Positions 41,531-52,486 of a stretch of 64,000 nucleotides of DNA are shown here, in pieces; the stretch's first letter is position 1; the number at the start of each line of letters is the position of its first letter. The translations under genes were made by a program, and so were the position numbers. This DNA is from Lysinibacillus pakistanensis. GTDB taxonomy: Bacteria > Bacillota > Bacilli > Bacillales_A > Planococcaceae. The notes under the pieces were generated by a model, which saw only the letters and a list, made by a program, of their open reading frames with translations, searched no databases and was not told where the DNA came from. Where the stretch lies: assembly GCA_001312325.1 (NCBI GenBank), contig BBDJ01000008.1, positions 100,192 through 164,191 on the forward strand, given 5' to 3'.

Positions 41531-42707
41531 TCATTCATCTTCTTTTTCATTTACATCGAGTAAAAGTATACTTACGATATACTGATTATCTTGAATCCAT
41601 TGATTATAAATTCCACCATGCTCTTCTACAATTCTTTTCACATTTTTAATGCCTATTCCCTCGAATCGTCTATTCTTACGAGTTTGAAGCTCCGCAGTAT
41701 CAAATACATTTGAAATTTCTATAAGTAGGTTATTATCAAGTTGTTTGATAAGAAGTGAAATCTCTTTTTCTTTAGAATTAGATAAACGTAAGACTGCGTT
41801 TATAGAATTATCTATTAAATTTCCAAGCACAACTGCAAAAATATCAGTATCTAATTTAATCATTTCAGAAAAGAAAGATTTAACGTTTAAAGTTATTCCA
41901 TTTCTTTCAGCAATAGATTTTTTTTCATTCAGAAGATAATTTAGCACATAGTTATTTGTAAAATAATAATCAATGTGTTCGATTGTCTGTATCGAATTTT
42001 GAAGATATTTTTCAGCTCCAGCAGTATCTCCCTGACTTAACATACCCAATAGAACTACGTATTGATTTTTTTTAAGTCATGCTTCATTGAATATAGTTTA
42101 GATTGTGAATCCTTTAGTTGTTTGAAAAATTTCAATTCTGATTCAAACACTTTTTTTTTGCGTTTTAGTTTTTTCAAGCTTTTCATAATAATTTCCGAGG
42201 GTTATATAAAGATATAGTATGCATAAATTCATATAAATAATAAAAGTAGCAATCAATATAAAAATAAAATTAGGTTGATTAATAATATGAATTTCAGATA
42301 TTACAGCAGTGCTTAACATACAAATCGATATGATTGGTATAGAAATTAGTGCCATTAGGAGAAAAACATTTATAGGTCTCTTTAATTTACTCTTTTGAGG
42401 AAAGATAATTTTAAAAACAGATACAGCCATTAGTTTTAAAATTATAGCCATACCTCCTCCTACAGCCATAAAGAGAAAATTTGAATTATAACTTTCTAAT
42501 CGTGATACCACTCTCGTAATAAAAAAACGAAACGAAATCACAGATTAAAAACATAAATAGTAAATAAATTACCAAAAGGAACTCTTTTCTCAAATCTATC
42601 TGAGTCCTCTTTACGATAACTAAAAACAATAAAGCAGTGAAGATCATATTGATAAGTATATAAGGAAAATTATTGAAGCTGAATAATGTAACGATCGTGT
42701 CTTTCAT
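41531..42707 (-). CDS. AgrC-like GHKL sensor histidine kinase
   Basis: About 391 residues after two joins. About six N-terminal membrane helices (ILINMIFTALLFLVIVK to FILIATFIIYMNLCILYLYI) lead to a GHKL kinase with phosphoacceptor LYSMKHDLKNQYVVLLGML, N-box VLGNLIDNSINAVLRL and GIGIKNVKRIVEEHGG. The start ATG 42707 shares one base with the stop of the LytTR regulator (TAATG), so the two are coupled. Breaks at A-runs near 42070, 42155 and 42520. The Agr type senses peptides, but no agrB or agrD lies nearby. Confidence 0.83.
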
Positions 42708-43421
42708 TATATAAAGTCTCTTAACTTCATCAGTATTTGTTTTCTGGCACTATCTATAAATTTTCGACTTATGGGTATTTCAACAGTTTGCTTATCATTT
42801 AAATTGGCAGTAATTATATTATTGCTAATTTGTTTTACATATCTAACATTAACAATAAACGAGTTGTGGACCTGCACAAAATTATCATTAATTTTGGATA
42901 AAAGGGCTTTTGTTTGAAGAATCGTTTCATATATATCAGAGGGTGTGTGAATAAGTACTTTCCTTTTATTTTTTTCAAAGTAAATAATTTCACTAAAAGA
43001 AAGACTGTAAAAAACTTTGTTAAATGTAAACATAAATTTTGAATCATCTAAATCTAAATATTTAATAGCTCGATTCAAGGTAGGATATAGTTTGTCTTTT
43101 GTAACTGGTTTTAAAATGTAATCAAAAGTGTTAACCTTAAAAGCCTTTTCCATATATTCTTTGAAATTTGTAATAAAGATAATTGGACAATTATAATTAT
43201 TTTTTTCTAATGGTCTCGGCAATCTCTATTCCCGATAGATTTGGAAACTCAAAATCTAAAATAAACAAATCATATGTATTTTCTTTAAGTAATTCAATTA
43301 AACGAAAAGGATTGTAGAATATATCAATATCAAATAACGAGGAGTCATATTCTAACATTAAATCTTCGATAGCCTTTGCAATAACTGGAATATCATCACA
43401 AATAGCAACTTTTATTACCAT
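42707..43421 (-). CDS. LytTR-family response regulator (AgrA-like)
   Basis: About 237 residues: receiver domain (KVAICDDIPVIAKAIEDLM, phosphoacceptor in LFILDFEFPNLSG, Lys in DYILKPV) and a LytTR DNA-binding domain (KVFYSLSFSEIIYFEKNKR, FVQVHNSFIVNVRYVKQI, VEIPISRKF). ATG 43421 follows GGAGTGAAACG. One extra A at 43200 splits the receiver. It is divergent from an ABC exporter operon starting at 43784 and probably activates it. Confidence 0.87.
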
Positions 43422-43783
43422 CGTTTCACTCCTAAATTCTTACTATATTTGCCCTAGACAGTAACCTGAGACATTCTGAAAATGCTTGTTATTTTTATAG
43501 TTTACCACTTCTACCATTTTACAACCATCTTCCATAATCAGTTTAATTAGACAGTATTATTAGAAAAGATCCTATTCTCTATCATTAGACTAGAATAGCA
43601 ATAATGTCAACAATTACATATAACTTGCAGTTTGTTACACAAAAGAAAAATAGCTTAAAAATAGATTATTATTAAAACATATTTTTAGTTATCTGAAACC
43701 ATTAACGATGTTAAGTTCCTATTTGTTTAATTTAGAAACTGAAATTCTGTTAATCAATACTAATTTCAAAGGAGATATTTATA
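43422..43783. other. 360-base divergent promoter region
   Basis: This gap separates the AgrA-like regulator from the ABC exporter it probably controls. It is A+T-rich and carries no open frame. I see no clear paired LytTR-type repeat; AAAGGAG at 43770 is the ribosome site of the ATPase gene. Confidence 0.5.
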
Positions 43784-44522
43784 TTGACGAATACTACAAA
43801 CAATATTGTTATATCACAATTATGTAAGCGACATGGAGAAAAAGATATTTTAAAAGATGTGTCATTTGAAGCGAAAGAAGGGAGAATCACAGCCTTCCTT
43901 GGACCAAATGGTGCAGGAAAAAGCTCCACACTTCGTATTTTGTTAGGGCTTGATCGTTCAACAGGAACGGCAACTTTTGGTGGAAGTAACTATGTAACAT
44001 TTAATACTCCATTGAAAGTGGTAGGAGCAGCATTTGACGGTATAGGTGGTACGCCTTCTAGAAGGGTAAAAACCCATCTGAAAATCATAGCACAAAGTAA
44101 CAACATTTCTTTCCGTCGTGTGTCCGAAGTATTGAAAATAGTCGGTTTATCAGAAAAAAAGCACAGCTAGGCTGGGAACTTTATCATTGGGTGAAGGGCA
44201 ACGTCTTGGACTGGCAGTAGCACTTTTGGGAGACCCTCAATATATTGTTCTTGATGAACCAACCAATGGACTTGATCCAACAGGAATTCGCTGGTTTAGA
44301 AAATTTATTCGTCAGCAATCAGACATGGGAAAGACGATTTTGTTGTCATCACATCTTCTTTCCGAAGTGGAAGCTGTGGCAGACGATGTAGTTATTATTA
44401 ATCACGGAAAAGTAATAGCAACTGGTGAACTTCAGCATGTTATGAAAAATCTAGAATCATTGGAGGATGTGTTCTTTTCTCTTACAGAAGGAGGTGAAGC
44501 AAAAGATGACGACTTTTTCTAG
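43784..44522 (+). CDS. ABC transporter ATPase (bacteriocin-immunity type)
   Basis: About 245 residues. Walker A LGPNGAGKSSTLRILLG, signature LSLGEGQRLGLAVAL, Walker B YIVLDEPTNGLDP and the switch His in LLSSHLLSEVE are present. The wording is that of bacitracin/lantibiotic self-protection exporters. TTG 43784 follows AAAGGAG. One extra A at 44154 splits it. Its end overlaps the first permease by 17 bases, and the operon continues to 46018. Confidence 0.86.
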
Positions 44523-45298
44523 GACCATACGATTTGAACTAATAAAGATTTGTTCAAGTAGAGTATGGTGGGTAATTTGTGCTTTAGTTGTCGTTATTCA
44601 ACCATTACTTGCACTTATCACAGCAAAAAGCTATGTTCAGATTGGTTTAGACGCGACACCAGAAACTCACCCGCAATTAGTGGAAGCGTTACCGCCTTTG
44701 GATTATTTTGGATTTGATATAGTGCCATTTGGGTTATTACTGATGGTTGTCTTTGGAGGAATTATAGGGGCAAGTGAATATAAACATCATACACTACGTA
44801 CAACCTTACTAAGTCAAAGTAGTCGTATAAAGGTTTTTTTTGTGCGAAAGTACTCGCACTTTTAATATGCAGTACATTTATATCATTTTTAGCGATTACT
44901 GCTACAATTTCTTTCACGCATTTTAGTTTGGGGGAACAAGGATTACATCCATTTTATTTAAGTACAATAGCTTGGCAGTTTATTGGTTTTTCAGTGCTGG
45001 ATTGGATTTTACTAACCATACTTTCTTTTGGGATCGGGATGCTCTTTAGAAATGCTATTATACCTTTAGCTTTTTTTTGGTTCCTCAGATTTATAATCTT
45101 GGAAATTATTTAGCGCAAAGATGGGAATGGGGGGAGTATCTCCCTGTGGCAGCAGGTAATCTTCTCTTTGCAACACCAACATACCCTTTAAAACATGATC
45201 CATTAAACGGAGGCATGGTACTGCTCATATGGGTAATATTAACTTTAATCACATCTTATTACGCTTTTATTCGTAATGATGTAGGAGGGAAATATTGA
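44506..45298 (+). CDS. ABC-2 type permease, first subunit
   Basis: About 263 residues with six membrane helices. The opening TIRFELIKICSSRVWWVICA and the GGIIGASEYKHHTLRTTLLS segment are the typical ABC-2 coupling region. ATG 44506 overlaps the ATPase stop; its own stop shares a base with the next ATG (TGATG). Frames break at T-runs at 44834 and 45070. Confidence 0.82.
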
Positions 45299-46018
45299 TG
45301 TACACCGCGTTACGTAGTGAGAAAACTAAATTTTTTTTCTTTTGGTTGGTGTATTTTAGGTGTAATCGGAGCTATTATCGTTCCCTTACTTTTCTTATTA
45401 ACATCCGATACCCCGAAGGAAGGGAGTGAGAAGGAGATACTTTCTCTGTGCTTGCAAGCTCTCTATTTAGGTCACCCAGGAATTGTTGTTGCCAGTGCGG
45501 GGTGTTTTGGACAAGAATATTCGCACTCTGCTTTAAGAACAACACTTCTCACACAACCATCTAGATTAAAATTATTTTGTGTGAAATTTGTGAATATTAC
45601 CATAATTGTAGTGTTTACAGGAATAGTTTCAAGTGTACTTAGTTTACTTGTTCTTTTTTTTCAACATGATATGGAATGGACAGGTACTTTAATCATACGG
45701 TTACTTGGAAGTATTTCTCTCCCCATACTTAGTTGGATTCAATTAGCTTGGATTACCTCTGCCTTATCAATTATCACAAAATCACTTATAGCACCAATCG
45801 CTATCATGTTACCGCTTATTTTGGGACTTAGCCAAATGTTGTTTGCAATTTCTCAGTTGGCAAAATTTTTACCTACTCTTGCTACATTGAATCTTTTTTC
45901 AATACCTGAGGTAAATACATTATTGGATAAATGGTCAGGGCTAGCGGTTCAATTTTCTTGGGTAGTATTATTATTAACCATTTCTGCTTGGTTGTTTTTA
46001 TATCGTAATGTTCGTTAA
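45298..46018 (+). CDS. ABC-2 type permease, second subunit
   Basis: About 239 residues with six membrane helices. It is related to the preceding subunit (GCFGQEYSHSALRTTLLTQP versus GIIGASEYKHHTLRTTLLSQ). It starts at ATG 45298, coupled by TGATG. One extra T in the run at 45330 shifts the N-terminus; corrected it reads SEKTKFFSFGWCILG. With the ATPase and first subunit it makes a complete exporter. Confidence 0.82.
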
Positions 46019-46498
46019 TTTAATATAGTCTTGATTCTATTAATAAAGTGCAATTATACTGAAGATTTTGTTGCAAATTCTTCAGTATAATTACGTAATT
46101 TGTTTCATGTAAAGATGAGGGGATATTTTAAGCTTAAACAACACATATGTACATTCAATATATTGTGGTTTGCAATATTATGGCTAGGTATAAAAATTCA
46201 CATAAATCAATCCCGCTCCAAATTGTTGTTTTCTAATGGAAAAGTCATACCTGATTGATGATAATAAGCCAATAATTAAAAGTAATCTTATTTATCGTAT
46301 TCTAATTGGAGGAAATAACATAGATTTATTTTAGAAACAAACCCTAGCGTCGCATTAGAATAGTTTCACGAAGTAAATAAAACTGAATTTTCTGTAACTA
46401 TTTTTAGTTCAATTGCATGGATAAGTTTACACGAAAAACCTCAGAACCTACTTTAACTTCTATCGTATTAAAGATAAAACGTGAAAGAGGTGGCATAT
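46019..46498 (+). other. 480-base gap with hairpin and small ORF
   Basis: AATTATACTGAAGA and TCTTCAGTATAATT form a perfect 14-base hairpin at 46052-46092, without a T-run, after the exporter operon. A 47-codon ORF follows at 46115. The rest shows no coding signal. Confidence 0.5.
46115..46258 (+). CDS. Possible 47-residue membrane peptide or gene remnant
   Basis: ATG 46115 opens 47 codons with one hydrophobic segment (TFNILWFAILWLGIKIHI) and a charged tail. No convincing ribosome site is present. It may be the start of a decayed membrane protein. Confidence 0.25.
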   Translation: MRGYFKLKQHICTFNILWFAILWLGIKIHINQSRSKLLFSNGKVIPD

Positions 46499-47156
46499 TT
46501 GAGTGCCGCATTCAAAGAAAAAAATAATATCAATATAATTATAGGCTTTTTAGTCTTTTTTTTACGTAGCTTGGACCATTAAAGAATTATGGTTATTAGA
46601 ATACATATATTCATTCGGTGAAATAATATCCCTCTAGTAGATGCATTGGTTAAGAGTCTCATTTGGATTGTTCCAGTGTCGATTTATATAAAAATCCATT
46701 TACATTCAGATCCAATCAGCTATCTAAAAATGAATGTTAATGTGAAGGAAGGTGTGTTTTGGGGAATTCTTCTTTCGCTACTGTTAGGAGCCGGTTTAAT
46801 TTTAGAAGCATTCCTCTTTAATGGTGTTTCTTTTCATTTTTCATTATCTTTTGATGACTATCTGAATACTGTTCTAATGGCGGGGCTTGCCGAAGAGATT
46901 GTATTTAGAGGATTAATTTTACAAGAGTTCAATAAAAAAATTAGCTTTTTGGAAAGCGAATATAATGACGGCTTTATTATTTTTAGTCATACATTATCCA
47001 ATTTGGATATACAATAATATCATTTTTCAATTTGGTTCTCATATTTACATTTTTCTCATTGGCTTACTATTTGGATTTGTTTTTAAAAAGACGGGTTCAT
47101 TATGGACTGTCATCTTACTACATGCATTTCATAATTATGTTCTTAGCATCATTTAA
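46499..47156 (+). CDS. CPBP-family intramembrane metalloprotease (CAAX/Abi type)
   Basis: About 218 residues, six or more membrane helices. It has the family motifs EExxxR in MAGLAEEIVFRGLIL, a His in LLFLVIHYPIW, and a final His in LLHAFHNYVLSI. Such proteases are linked to bacteriocin self-immunity and processing. TTG 46499 follows GAAAGAGGTGG. Breaks: an eight-T run at 46555 and an A-run or T-run near 46950. It lies next to a bacteriocin-type ABC exporter, which fits an immunity role. Confidence 0.78.
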
Positions 47157-47741
47157 TCAAAAGGATTTATTATAAAGAGGAATTATTCAATTCACCTCTA
47201 TGGATTTTTTTAGAGGTGAATTGATTTTTTTTGTTGGATATTTAAGTTAACATCATCTATCTTAAACGAATGGAGTTGGAGAGTGTTAACTTGTGTTCAA
47301 CAATCTGGCCATTTGATTAATCTGAGAAGACTGTCCAAATAACAACAAGGAGAGAGGTAAAATTTCACCCTTTAAAGCATTCTCATTCACCATTGTTTGT
47401 TTATTCACCCTTTAATCGATTGTTACCATTCTCTTTTCCTTTTTGAGATATAAAGATCATCTATTTATAATCGGTATTTAAGGTAATTATTACATTTAAT
47501 ACGATTTTCCTATCTTAAGTATAGGGATTTGAAGCTTACTTAAAGTTCATTGGGCTGCTTAGACAGCTCTTTTTGCAGTTTAGTAGAATAAGGAATAAAT
47601 TTATAAATAATAAGCCTGTAGCTGAATACTTAATAATCTAACTTTGGTAAAAAGAAATATTTTTTTTAAAATTGAACCTATTATGATTTGGTAATCGTCT
47701 AATAGCAGAATTTAAAGTAGGTTGAAGGGGAGGGTAGTAGA
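47157..47741 (+). other. 585-base gap, terminators only
   Basis: A strong terminator at 47186-47231 follows the protease gene. A second hairpin, GGGCTG/CAGCTC followed by T5, lies near 47550. The phrase TTCACCCTTTAA occurs twice (47364, 47405). No gene is visible. Confidence 0.5.
47186..47231 (+). terminator. Rho-independent terminator
   Basis: CAATTCACCTCT pairs perfectly with AGAGGTGAATTG and runs into T8. Confidence 0.87.
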
Positions 47742-48268
47742 TTGGACAGAGAAGAAACAGATTTTATATTAGAAAAAAATAATGATTGAATATGGTAATG
47801 AGTTGGTACGATTGGCATTTTCTTATGTAAAAGATACAGAGATTGCTAAGGATATGGTTCAAAATACGTTTATCAAATGCTACAAAAACCTCGAGTCGTT
47901 TCGATTTGATGCACAAATAAAAACATGGCTTTATCGTATAACAATCAACGAATGTAAAGATTATTTAAAAAAGTTGGAATTACAAAATGGTACAGGTGAA
48001 AAGTTTTATCAATGAAACAGCAAAATCAATATTACCATCAACAGAAAAAACGGTTATCAATAAATACAATAATGAAGAAATAAAAGATACTATCTTTTCT
48101 CTTCCAAAAGTGTATCGGGAAGTGGTTTATCTATACTACTATGATTCATTAAACACAGAGGAAATTGCCAAAGTTTTGGATATTCCAGCTAATACGGTAA
48201 AAACTAGATTAAGAAGAGCAAAACAAAGATTAGAGTCAATGATAAAGGAGGAAGAATTTAATGGATGA
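47742..48268 (+). CDS. ECF RNA polymerase sigma factor
   Basis: About 174 residues. Region 2: AFSYVKDTEIAKDMVQNTFI and KTWLYRITINECKDYLKK. Region 4: LPKVYREVVYLYYYDSLNTE and DIPANTVKTRLRRAKQRLE. TTG 47742 follows GGGGAGGG. Extra A at about 47775 and a homopolymer error near 47968 break it. It overlaps the next gene, its probable anti-sigma factor, by eight bases. Confidence 0.87.
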
Positions 48269-49273
48269 TAAAAGATTGAGAGATAAAATTAATAACACAG
48301 CTGATCAAGAACTAAAATTTACGAAAGAAGACCGTAATGAAGTATTTGAACAAATTCATAAACTGGAGATGAAAAATAAAACGCAAAAAAAATCTCTTGT
48401 TTCTTCTTCAAAAAAAATTCGCGCCATTGACAGTTTCTTTATTAGTGGTTGGCTTGTGTATATTTTTGTTTATGCCATCGATTCTTTCTGGAAACTTTAA
48501 TGAAAAATCTAACACAAATGTTGCAAGTGAACCTGTCGTTGAGGAAGCTGGATTTGTAACCACTTTACTTACGGTGAAGTCGAAAGAAATGGATAATCGA
48601 ATATATCTTAACCTTTTACTTTCTTATAGTAAAGATAAAAAGACAATGAAAGTTTTATCGATTCCTCATTTTACGTATGCGCCAATAGCAGATAACAATG
48701 ATGGGACTACTTTGTACGATAAATTGTTATTTGCTTATAGTTTTGGTGGTGCTGAAAATGTAAGAACTACTGTTTCAAAACTATTAGATTTACCAATTGA
48801 TTATTATGCAGTAATCGATTTAGAAACCATTTCAACGTTAATTGATTCAGTGAATGGTATCGATTACAACTTGCCAGAAGATATTCGAGTAAGAGCGATA
48901 ACTAGAGTAGCATTTGACTTCGAAAAAGGACCGCATCGTTTGAATGGAGAAGAAGTTGTAGCATTAATGATGGCTGCTACAGTGGGAGAGGGAAGCGGTT
49001 TAGATGAAGAAAACCTATTAAATATACTGAATGCTGTTATGAATAAAACAGAAAACGAAATTCCACCAACACAATTAAAAGAACTGCTTACTCAAATAGA
49101 AGCTAATGCATCACTGGATTATTGGTTAGAGAATCAAATAGAAATCAATTCTATAAAACCGTTATCTTTAATTGATGGAATTAGAGATGATATGATAGAT
49201 GGTAAATACTACATGGTGTTTGACAAAGATTTTTTTAAATTCAATTTCAGAAGAACTAACTACATTTAACTAA
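48261..49273 (+). CDS. Anti-sigma-like protein with a degenerate LytR-CpsA-Psr domain
   Basis: About 336 residues. A short cytoplasmic N-terminus (DDKRLRDKINNTADQELKF) and one membrane helix (LTVSLLVVGLCIFLFMPSIL) precede an extracellular LCP-like domain (LLLSYSKDKKTMKVLSIPHF, LLDLPIDYYAVIDLETISTL, DSVNGIDYNLPEDI). In active LCP ligases the first motif reads SIPRD and the later one has Arg residues after LNG; here they are SIPHF and LNGEEVVALMMAATVG, so catalysis is unlikely. The 8-base overlap with the ECF gene supports an anti-sigma role. Corrected, it ends NSISEELTTFN at 49273. Breaks at 48410 and 49231. Confidence 0.72.
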
Positions 49274-49301
49274 ATAGGAATTTTTTTGTAATACTTATGA
49301 T

Positions 49302-49334
49302 GCGTTAATGAAATGTAGATTAACGCTTTTTTTT
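49302..49334 (+). terminator. Terminator that also forms the left copy of a 23-base repeat
   Basis: GCGTTAAT pairs with ATTAACGC around GAAATGTAG and runs into T8. The 23 bases 49304-49326 recur exactly at 55186-55208. Confidence 0.75.
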
Positions 49335-49550
49335 GAAACATTTGGTTATGCTAAACTTGATGGTGGTAAAAACGACAACAAGCCGTATCTATTTATTGCT
49401 GGCTTCAATCAAAACACCTATGATCATTTACCAATTACACTCACTTCTGGTCGATTACCTAAAAAGACACGGAAATTCTCATTCCCTATTGAAAAAGGAG
49501 GAACAGATGGATGTAATTTGAAACAAATTTTAAAGAGCCTTGCTACGTAG
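49327..49550 (+). pseudogene. Fragment of an FtsX-like ABC permease
   Basis: About 60 residues reading GYAKLDGGKNDNKPYLFIAG and HLPITLTSGRLPK match the extracellular MacB-type domain of lipoprotein/peptide ABC permeases. The gene's start and most of its length are missing. It lies just inside the left 23-base repeat, which suggests that an insertion or deletion removed the rest. Confidence 0.55.
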
Positions 49551-49794
49551 AATGTAGTAAGCTCTTAGCTTTTATTAATCAATATTCAATAACTTTATTA
49601 TCATTATACATCTTTTTTTTATTAGTCAAACTAACTGTAAAAAAAGTGCATGGAATTACACTATAAAACTAAAACACTTTTCTGCCTACAAAATAGCCTT
49701 CATTGATATAAAATGCGGGCTCAATAGTTTTATTATGATTTTTTTGTATATTTCGGATAAACGAAATATACTGTATATTATCGGAGGGATTACA

Positions 49795-49977
49795 ATGGAC
49801 TACATAACAACGAAAGAAGCAGCGAGTAAATGGGGTATTTCTGACAGAATGGTTCTTTATCATTGCAATTCTGGACGCATTGATGGTGCTATAAAGATTG
49901 GAAATACGTGGTTGATACCAAAGACAGCAACAAAACCTCAAGATAAAAGATTTAGGAGGAAAAATCATGACAAATAA
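49795..49977 (+). CDS. Small helix-turn-helix (excisionase/MerR-like) protein
   Basis: An intact 60-residue DNA-binding protein: DYITTKEAASKWGISDRMVL, then YHCNSGRIDGAIKIGNTWLI. Such proteins often ride on mobile resistance cassettes, next to two-component systems. ATG 49795 follows GGAGGG. Its stop overlaps the start of the OmpR-type regulator, so it heads the operon. Confidence 0.8.
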   Translation: MDYITTKEAASKWGISDRMVLYHCNSGRIDGAIKIGNTWLIPKTATKPQDKRFRRKNHDK

Positions 49978-50666
49978 GATACTCATAATAGATGACGATA
50001 TAGAATTATGCTCTCTAGTTAAAAAAATGTGTATCACAGGTTAACCTAGAAGCAGATGTTGCTTATAACGGGCAAACAGGGTTACTGCAATTGATGAATG
50101 AAAAGGACACATACTTACTTATCATTTTAGATGTTATGTTACCAAATATAGATGGATTTCAAGTTTTATCTGAAATACGAAAATATAGTAACGTTCCTGT
50201 CCTTATGCTAACTGCTAAAGGAAGTGAGCCAGATAAAGTAACAGGTCTTAGACTTGGAGCAGATGATTACTTGACAAAGCCATTTAGCATTAACGAACTT
50301 ATCGCTAGGGTACAATCTCTCATTAGAAGATATACTACTTTTAATTATGGAGATTCAGTCAGTATTCTTACCTTTAAAGATATGGTTATTGACAAAGAAA
50401 CAAGGACTGTTCATGTTCAAGAAAAACCAATTGATTTAACTGGAAAAGAGTTTGATTTGTTGGTGTTTTTAGCAACAAACAAAGGTCGTGTCTTTACAAA
50501 GAAACAAATATACACACAAGTTTGGGAAGATGACTATGCTTTTGATGACAGTAATATTATGTCCTTTGTAAGTAAACTAAGAAAGAAAATAGAACCTAAT
50601 TCAGACCAGCCATTTTATATTTTGACGGTACATGGTGTAGGTTATCGTTTCAATAAGGAGGCATAA
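49967..50666 (+). CDS. OmpR-family response regulator
   Basis: About 232 residues: receiver (KILIIDDDIELCSLVKK, Asp in LLIILDVMLPNIDG, Lys in DDYLTKPFS) and winged helix (PIDLTGKEFDLLVFLATN, DDSNIMSFVSKLRKKI, VHGVGYRF). ATG 49967 follows AGGAGG. One extra A at 50024 splits it near the start. It is followed after two bases by its kinase. The pair resembles regulators of lantibiotic immunity exporters. Confidence 0.88.
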
Positions 50667-50668
50667 TC

Positions 50669-51592
50669 ATGAACTGGATTCACATTCTACTTATTATTTT
50701 AATTCTTTGCTTTGTAGTTATTGTTTACTTGATTGCAAAACTCTATAAAGTTTCTGAACAGCTTTCTATTATTGAAGATTCTTTAGATGATATTAAGCAA
50801 GGAAACTTAAATCGTCGTATTCTTGTTAGAGAAAACGATATGACGAAAACAATTTGTTATTCCATCAATGATATGGTTACTAATAATCAAGTTCAGCTTA
50901 TTAAGTTAAAGCAATCTGAACAGGCCTATAAACGACTTATGACCAGTCTTTCCCATGATGTAAAAACTCCTTTAACTTCATTAGTTGGATATTTAGAAGC
51001 AGTTCAAGAGCGTATTGTAACAGGAGAAGAAAAAGAAGAATATTTAGAGGTGGCTTTGACTAAAGCCCACCATCTTAAAGGATTTGTAGAATCTCTGTTT
51101 GACTGGGTAAAACTTGACGCAAAAGAACAGGTTTTCCAACTTGAACGACAAGATATAAACGAATTAACTCGTGACATATTAACAGATTGGATACCAACCT
51201 TTGAAGAGAACAATTTTGAGTACAACATTGATATTTCTAATACAGAGTGTTTTATTCAGTTAGACCCTAACGCATTTATAAGAATTATCAATAATTTGCT
51301 TCAGAATGTTCTCATTCATAGTGAGGGAACACAGATTGATCTGCAAATTGGTGATAAAGACCATGATGTTATTGTTCAAATAAGTGATAATGGGAAAGGC
51401 ATTCCAACAAAGGACTTACCACATATTTTCGATAGATTGTATCAAAGTGATGAATCACGTTCGGTAAACGGAAATGGTTTAGGACTTGCTATTGCTAAAG
51501 AACTTGCTCATCTACATAATGGGTCAATCAGTGCTGATAATTCATTAAATGGCGGAATGACATTTACCATAATATTCCCAAAAGCTCTTTGA
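50669..51592 (+). CDS. Membrane sensor histidine kinase
   Basis: An intact 307-residue kinase. One N-terminal membrane helix (HILLIILILCFVVIVYLIA) leads through a HAMP-like linker to HisKA (MTSLSHDVKTPLTSLVGYLE, phosphoacceptor His) and HATPase domains (IINNLLQNVLIHS, DNGKGIPTKDLPHIFDRLYQ, GNGLGLAIAKELAHLHNG). It has almost no extracellular sensor, as in Bce/lantibiotic-type intramembrane kinases that read the state of their exporter. ATG 50669 follows AAGGAGG. Confidence 0.88.
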   Translation: MNWIHILLIILILCFVVIVYLIAKLYKVSEQLSIIEDSLDDIKQGNLNRRILVRENDMTKTICYSINDMVTNNQVQLIKLKQSEQAYKRLMTSLSHDVKTPLTSLVGYLEAVQERIVTGEEKEEYLEVALTKAHHLKGFVESLFDWVKLDAKEQVFQLERQDINELTRDILTDWIPTFEENNFEYNIDISNTECFIQLDPNAFIRIINNLLQNVLIHSEGTQIDLQIGDKDHDVIVQISDNGKGIPTKDLPHIFDRLYQSDESRSVNGNGLGLAIAKELAHLHNGSISADNSLNGGMTFTIIFPKAL

Positions 51593-51610
51593 TTTTTGAG
51601 AGCTTTTTTT
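51580..51610 (+). terminator. Rho-independent terminator
   Basis: AAAAGCTCT pairs with AGAGCTTTT around TTGATTTTTG and continues in T. It separates regulators from exporter genes. Confidence 0.8.
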
Positions 51611-51689
51611 ATTTGCAAGAAACAAACAAGATTTCTGCAAGGTTATGGCAAGATTTCTTTGATAAACTGGATTTGAAAGGAGGAACAAC

Positions 51690-52471
51690 ATGTTTACTAT
51701 CATTCAAGCAGAGATTTCTAAATTAAAGCGAAAAAAAAGATAAAAATTGGAATCTTTGTTTTTACGACTTTACTTGCTGTCTTTGTAGTAGAGCGGGCTA
51801 TTCATATACCTAGAACTAGTGAGATTATGGATAGCTTTGGAGATTTATATACTTTAGCTTTTAAGAATATGAGTGTTCTATTTCTACCTGTTGTTCTTGG
51901 AATGTTCGGTACTTCGCTATTCTTTGACGAATATTCAGGTAACACACTTAAAGAATTGTTAATTATTCCAATTACTAAGACACAGATTTATTTTTCAAAG
52001 ATTACTTTGGTATTTGGGTTATCATATCTAATCTGTATGTATACCTACATTATAACGATAGTAGGTGCAAATATTGCTGGTGGTTTTCCAGATTTTAATA
52101 TACAGACAATACTAGAAGCGTTCATTTTGTTTTTAGAGGGTAGTATCTTAATTCTTTTATCAATGCTGCCAATTATTGTTTTCGCAGTAGCAGGGAAAAG
52201 TTATTTGCTACCAATAGGAATTACACTTATGTATATCCTACCTGTGATTGTTGTACCCGCACCATTAATGGGATTGCACCCGTTAGCAAGTTCACTATCC
52301 ATCTATAGTTATTCCTCGTCTGTAGCAAATGATATGGTTGTTAGAATGACACAAATAAGTGAAACAATGATTACAATACCTAGTTACACAGTCAGCATTA
52401 TAAGTATTTTGGCAATTGCAGGTTTGTCTATAGTATTTTCTCTTTATCTCTTGAAAAAACAAACTCTTTAA
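51690..52471 (+). CDS. ABC-2 permease of lantibiotic-immunity-type exporter (1)
   Basis: About 259 residues and six membrane helices. It opens MFTIIQAEISKLKRKKIKIG, the typical ABC-2 coupling helix. A central FFDEYSGNTLKELLIIPITK matches its two sister subunits downstream. ATG 51690 follows AAAGGAGG. The eight-A run at 51731 is two bases too long. It precedes the ATPase by 15 bases. Confidence 0.82.
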
Positions 52472-52486
52472 TGAAAGGATTTAATT

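Noticed and set aside
38028..47320. Repeated phrase TTCAACAATCTGG at 38023 and 47295 as a dispersed mobile repeat
   Set aside because: The shared part is only about 14 bases, and the sequence beyond it differs. At 38 kb it merely precedes a terminator.
49669..50037. 122-codon minus-strand frame opposite the HTH and OmpR genes
   Set aside because: It is antisense to two well-supported genes with good ribosome sites and has no family resemblance.
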